Assembly: GCA_026706505.1 (NCBI GenBank)
Contig: JAPOYQ010000345.1
Span: 1 to 10,188, forward strand
DNA: 10,188 bases
Source: Gemmatimonadota bacterium
GTDB lineage: Bacteria; Latescibacterota; UBA2968; UBA8231
Reading direction: 5' to 3'
A program made the translations under genes and the position numbers. The notes under the pieces are model-generated. The model was given only the letters and a program-made list of their open reading frames with translations. It made no database searches and was not told the DNA's origin. This document shows, in pieces, positions 7,400 through 10,188 of this stretch. How positions within the stretch are numbered: position 1 is the stretch's first letter; every line of letters starts with the position of its first letter.

Positions 7400-7469
7400 C
7401 CCTCCTTTGTGGAAGAGTGCAGGTTGTTGCTTCGATAAGCATTACTGCAACTATCGTGCCAAAGGAGGG
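7400..7469 (-). promoter_or_regulatory. 5' leader stem-loop that could sequester the ribosome site of the secreted protein gene
   Basis: On the minus-strand transcript, CCCTCCTTTG (7469-7460) is the perfect complement of CAAAGGAGGG (7409-7400), which contains the SD of the 6586-7395 gene. The 50 bases between can fold further: TGCAG (7449-7445) with CTGCA (7422-7418), and inside it TGCTT (7441-7437) with AAGCA (7432-7428) over a 4-base loop. Competing pairs also exist: CGATA/TATCG (7433-7437 with 7452-7456) and GTTGC/GCAAC (7426-7430 with 7447-7451). A structure that masks the ribosome site and has an alternative fold is what a translational switch or thermosensor would need. No known riboswitch class is recognised. 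Seen: the pairing. Inferred: the regulatory role. Confidence 0.45.
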
Positions 7470-7845
7470 TCAGCGGCTGCCAATCGCGTTGATTATTTTG
7501 GTCTTATGTTTATAACTTGCTGTTAAATAATACGTTATAAAAATGAGCTAATTTTTGTCCGTGTCTCAAATCATTTTCATCGCCCTTTTAATAAGCTAAT
7601 GTCAATGGATGTGGAATGGTCGGAGAGTGTTCACTGTGCGCGAGCGGACAGCAGGTGTTCGCTAACGGACAGTAGGGATTATGCAGGTATGGGATGCCAG
7701 TAATTGACCAACCAACTAAGACCCAATAGCTTTTGCCGTCCATTCACTAACATTTTGGCATATTTTTAGGCCACTACATTCACTCAAGAGAAGAAGAGAA
7801 GGATATAGGGTCAATGGTCGCCAATACTAGAAAGGCATACAGGGA
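7470..7845. other. Divergent intergenic region, partly AT-rich, probable promoters for both sides
   Basis: No gene is supported here. About 7485-7600 is clearly richer in A and T than the rest of the window (runs such as GTTAAATAATACG and TTATAAAAATG), as expected of promoter DNA between two divergent genes. I cannot assign a clean -35/-10 pair with good spacing on either strand. A 32-codon frame at 7605-7703 has no ribosome site. The stretch also contains the dyad-like sites at 7628-7671 and a direct repeat CATTCACT at 7741-7748 and 7777-7784. Confidence 0.5.
7628..7671. promoter_or_regulatory. Two related dyad-like sites, possible operator
   Basis: Site B, 7656-7671, is TGTTCGCTAACGGACA, an imperfect palindrome of TGTTCG and TGTCCG half-sites in which six of eight pairs match. 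Site A, 7628-7650, begins TGTTCACT and ends GCGGACA, with the same outer half-sites further apart. Both are followed by a similar sequence, GCAGG after site A and GTAGG after site B, so the pair also reads as an imperfect direct repeat. The location, about 175-220 bases before the GH2-like start and within the divergent spacer, suits a transcription-factor site. The regulator is unknown and none is encoded in the window. Confidence 0.35.
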
Positions 7846-9918
7846 ATGAGCGGCGATGTCCGCCTGCTGCTGAACGGCGAGTGGGAGTTTGCCGAGGGCT
7901 CCGATGGTGATCCGCCGGCCAACGGCTGGGAGCGCGTGCGCGTGCCGCATCGCTCGCGCGAGTTTGAAGACGAGCCGCCCGAGTCCGGTTGGTACCGCAC
8001 GGAAATGCGCCTGCCGGAAGGCTGGGATGCAGACGGACGCATCGTTCTCGATCTGGGAAGGGTTCGCCACTTTGGGCGTGCTTATCTCGACAGTGAGGTG
8101 ATCGGTGAGCACTACGGTATGCGCTTGCCTTGGCGTATTGAGCTGACTGATGGCATTCGCCCGGGACGCGATTACCGACTGGATGTGTTCACTCACAACT
8201 GCAGCGGCCGCTATGCGCATCCCGAAGCCCCACAGTTGAGCGAAGAGGCGGAGAAAGCCCTCGACACTCGCTTCTGGTACACGAGCGCTGCTACCGTTGG
8301 CATGGAGTCGGATGTGTGGCTGAGTTGGGAGTCGTGGGTCCGGGTCGAAGATGTGCAGATCGTCACGTCGGTGCGGGCGCGCGAAATCCGCGTCGGGTTG
8401 ACGGTCTGCAACGACGCCGAGGAAGCGTTCCACGGCGACATTCGTTTTCGGGTGCGCCGCGCGGGCGAGACCGAGTTGGAACTCGCAGGCTGCGATCTCG
8501 ATTTGGTGCCGGGGGAGAGCCGTCACTTGGAGACCGCGGCACCTTGGCGCGATGCCGTGCTTTGGGGGCGTCCGCCGTACGGCGAGCCGGTCCTGTACTT
8601 CCTCGAAAGTTCGCTGCAATCGGCAGGTCGCGCCGTGCATACTACCGTGACTCGCTTCGGCTTCCGCGAGATCTGGGCCGAGGGGGATCGGCTGCTGCTC
8701 AACGGCATTCAGCTAATGCCTTGGGGCGACCACACGGTGCCGTACGTGTACGAGCGCCAGTGGTTGACGCGGAAGTTCGTCGATCTGGCCGACGCCAATG
8801 TCAGCATTGTCGAGCACCACCGCTACGATCCGCCGCCGGTGTTTTACGACGTGGCCGACGAGCTTGGCGTGTTCGTGGTGGGGGCCAACTTTTGCGTTGG
8901 TACGGGACAGGTGTACACGCCGGAGATGGACGCCCGGGAGAAGGCGCTGGTAAGGGAGTACCAGCTAGCGGTGGCCGACTATTGGATTCGCTCGGTTCGC
9001 AATCATCCGTCGATCCTGTTCTGGGACATCACGGACGCGAGAGATCCCGAATACTGCGTGCCCCTGCTGCGCAAGGTGAAGGAACTCGACGACAGCCGCA
9101 TCGCCGAAGTTACCTTTGACCCGTCTGTGGCGACGGACGAGCTGATTGAGCTGATTGATTGCTACCGGCTGTTCAGTGGATTGGAGAACATTGAGGCGAG
9201 CATTGACCAGATCCGCGGCGGCCTCCCGGTGAAACCGATTCGAGTCGGTGAGGCGGGCATCTTCGACGGGGGCTCTTGGGGAGAGCAGGAGGAACCGCCG
9301 CTGTCGGAAGGCTGGTGGGAATTTCTGATCTCAATGCCGGAGCGCAACGTCCACGGGCTACAGACGTTTTTCCTCGCCGACATGGACTACCGAGGCTTCA
9401 CCGACCATGTGCCGGGGATGTTGGTTGGACCGCTCGACGTGAAGGTCACGTGGCCGTCGCAGTCGGGAGCGGACGCCCGCATCGATCCTTTCGGCGCGGG
9501 GACGCCGGCGGCGTGGGGCAAGCACCGGCTGTGTCTCAATTGGTGCGACCCGCAGCAGCCAGTCTCGCGCCCGACGGCGACGACGGCTTGGTCTCAGGAG
9601 TTGTTCCGCCGACTCGCTGGGCGGGATGTGGGGCCGCTGGCGCACGAGCGATTGCCGGAGGTGCTGGTGCGAGTGATGCGCGACGGGCAACCGGTCGCCC
9701 GCGCCTGTGTTTTGGTGACTCCGCTGGCTGGGCAAGCGGTCCTGCCCTATACCGTGCGGGCCGATCTGGCGGGTACGTCGTGGTTTGTGTTGCCCGAGGC
9801 GGGTGCGTACCGCTTTACTTGTCAGGGCGCAAGTGTGGATGTCGAGAGCAAGCGGCAGCCGATCCGCGCGCCGGGTGGGTACGATCATGTTCAGTCGGTG
9901 ACGCTGCATTTGCCTTAG
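7846..9918 (+). CDS. Glycoside hydrolase family 2-like protein with an unusual active site
   Basis: Resembles GH2 enzymes (beta-galactosidase, beta-glucuronidase, beta-mannosidase). 690 residues, no signal peptide, so cytoplasmic. Order seen: N-terminal jelly-roll sugar-binding domain (LLNGEWEFA, residues 8-16; RVPHRS; GWYRTEMRLPEGW 48-60), an Ig-like domain (about 165-270), then the barrel from FGFREI and LLLNGIQLMPWGDH (271-296). It continues with YDVADELGVFVV (334-345) and RNHPSILFWDITDA (385-398). GH2 has W-S-x-G-N-E at the last of these; here it is W-D-I-T-D-A, so Ala398 replaces the acid/base Glu. Glu469 in RVGEAG fits the nucleophile. A C-terminal beta-sandwich follows (about 603-668). 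ATG 7846 is the first start after an in-frame stop at 7828; AAAGG at 7831-7835 lies ten bases upstream. The sulfatase gene follows after 21 bases. Fold assignment is good; glycosidase activity is doubtful. Confidence 0.8.
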   Translation: MSGDVRLLLNGEWEFAEGSDGDPPANGWERVRVPHRSREFEDEPPESGWYRTEMRLPEGWDADGRIVLDLGRVRHFGRAYLDSEVIGEHYGMRLPWRIELTDGIRPGRDYRLDVFTHNCSGRYAHPEAPQLSEEAEKALDTRFWYTSAATVGMESDVWLSWESWVRVEDVQIVTSVRAREIRVGLTVCNDAEEAFHGDIRFRVRRAGETELELAGCDLDLVPGESRHLETAAPWRDAVLWGRPPYGEPVLYFLESSLQSAGRAVHTTVTRFGFREIWAEGDRLLLNGIQLMPWGDHTVPYVYERQWLTRKFVDLADANVSIVEHHRYDPPPVFYDVADELGVFVVGANFCVGTGQVYTPEMDAREKALVREYQLAVADYWIRSVRNHPSILFWDITDARDPEYCVPLLRKVKELDDSRIAEVTFDPSVATDELIELIDCYRLFSGLENIEASIDQIRGGLPVKPIRVGEAGIFDGGSWGEQEEPPLSEGWWEFLISMPERNVHGLQTFFLADMDYRGFTDHVPGMLVGPLDVKVTWPSQSGADARIDPFGAGTPAAWGKHRLCLNWCDPQQPVSRPTATTAWSQELFRRLAGRDVGPLAHERLPEVLVRVMRDGQPVARACVLVTPLAGQAVLPYTVRADLAGTSWFVLPEAGAYRFTCQGASVDVESKRQPIRAPGGYDHVQSVTLHLP

Positions 9919-9939
9919 ATCTCTCAAGCGGAGAATGAT

Positions 9940-10188
9940 ATGCCAGACGCTCGCCCCAATATCCTGCTCATCATGACCGACCAGCAGCGCGGCGACTGCA
10001 TGGGGCTCGATCCCCACAGTCCCTCGTGTCTGCAAACGCCCAACTTGGACTGGCTTGCTCGCACGGGCACGCACTTTCACCACGGCTACTCCGAATGTCC
10101 CAGTTGCATTCCCGCGCGCCGCAGTTTGATGACTGGTACGGCACCTGCGGCCAATGGGGCCGTTGGCTTCAAGAGCGCTCCGTGGCAG
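9940..10188 (+). CDS. Type I sulfatase, N-terminal part (runs off the window)
   Basis: Hydrolyses sulfate esters, here probably on a sugar. 83 residues are visible and the frame is open to the last base. It starts with the alkaline phosphatase-superfamily strand and metal motif PNILLIMTDQQRGD (residues 6-19; Asp14 and Gln15 at the Ca2+ site). CIPAR at residues 56-60 follows, then SLMTG. Cys56 in C-x-P-x-R is the residue converted to formylglycine by the maturation enzyme, and Arg60 stabilises it. The start ATG at 9940 has GGAG at 9930-9933, six bases upstream. The core begins at once with no signal peptide, which suggests a cytoplasmic enzyme acting on imported material, in line with the GH2-like protein just upstream; the two are probably co-transcribed. 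Exact subfamily and substrate cannot be read from this part. Family size is normally 450-550 residues, so most lies beyond the window. Confidence 0.92.
   Translation, partial: MPDARPNILLIMTDQQRGDCMGLDPHSPSCLQTPNLDWLARTGTHFHHGYSECPSCIPARRSLMTGTAPAANGAVGFKSAPWQ

Noticed and set aside
7400..7469. Inverted repeat as the end of an insertion sequence
   Set aside because: The two arms are only 50 bases apart, no transposase is present, and no target duplication flanks it.
7460..7470. Plus-strand SD-like AAAGGAGGG as the start signal of a plus-strand gene
   Set aside because: No start codon at suitable spacing opens a frame longer than a few codons; the sequence is better explained as the partner arm of the minus-strand SD.
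7605..7703. 32-codon plus-strand frame in the divergent spacer
   Set aside because: No ribosome site, biased composition and no recognisable product; it also covers the dyad-like sites.
7780..8640. 286-codon minus-strand open frame overlapping the GH2-like gene
   Set aside because: It is antisense to conserved GH2 N-terminal sequence, has low-complexity His/Arg/Ala composition and shows no family motif; long antisense frames are common in GC-rich genes.
8316..9119. 267-codon plus-strand frame inside the GH2-like gene
   Set aside because: Arg- and Gly-rich shadow of the real frame; no motif and no ribosome site.
1..10188. CRISPR array, tRNA or rRNA genes
   Set aside because: I saw no regularly spaced repeats and no tRNA- or rRNA-like stretches in the spacers on either strand; nearly all of the window is coding.

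Overview
The window reads as a GC-rich bacterial chromosome segment. Genes are tightly packed, purine-rich Shine-Dalgarno (SD) sites precede most starts, and GTG and TTG starts are used. Gene content (an enolase-superfamily sugar-acid enzyme, an Opp/Dpp-type ABC importer, a glycoside hydrolase family 2-like protein and a type I sulfatase) fits an environmental glycan degrader. Uncultured groups such as Latescibacterota, Poribacteria, Planctomycetota or Tectomicrobia would fit, but the sequence alone does not fix the phylum.

Region 1 (1-6390, all plus strand) looks like one operon. It starts with the C-terminal two thirds of a mandelate racemase/sugar-acid dehydratase-type enzyme. A complete five-component importer follows: DppB-like permease, DppC-like permease, two ATPases and a lipoprotein solute-binding protein. 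The genes overlap by 4 bases or are separated by 3-6 bases. The DppC-like gene carries an in-frame TAG at 2235-2237, exactly inside its EAA coupling loop, with intact coding sequence on both sides. It is either a fresh nonsense mutation, a sequence error, or a readthrough site.

Region 2 (6391-7395) holds a convergent-gene hairpin (possible terminator) and a minus-strand gene for an unrecognised 269-aa secreted protein. Its very strong SD lies in one arm of a perfect 10-bp inverted repeat that could hide it from the ribosome.

Region 3 (7396-7845) is a 450-bp divergent intergenic stretch, partly AT-rich, with two related dyad-like sites and a short direct repeat. It probably holds the promoters for both directions.

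Region 4 (7846-10188, plus strand) holds a 690-aa GH2-like protein followed after 21 bases by the start of a sulfatase with a C-x-P-x-R formylglycine motif. Neither has an export signal. The GH2-like protein keeps the fold motifs and a nucleophile-like Glu, but has Ala where the family acid/base Glu should be.

Taken together, a plausible reading is uptake of an oligosaccharide (perhaps acidic or sulfated) by the ABC importer. Cytoplasmic desulfation and glycosidic processing would follow, and the sugar acid would enter an enolase-superfamily dehydratase step. The substrate is inferred, not shown.
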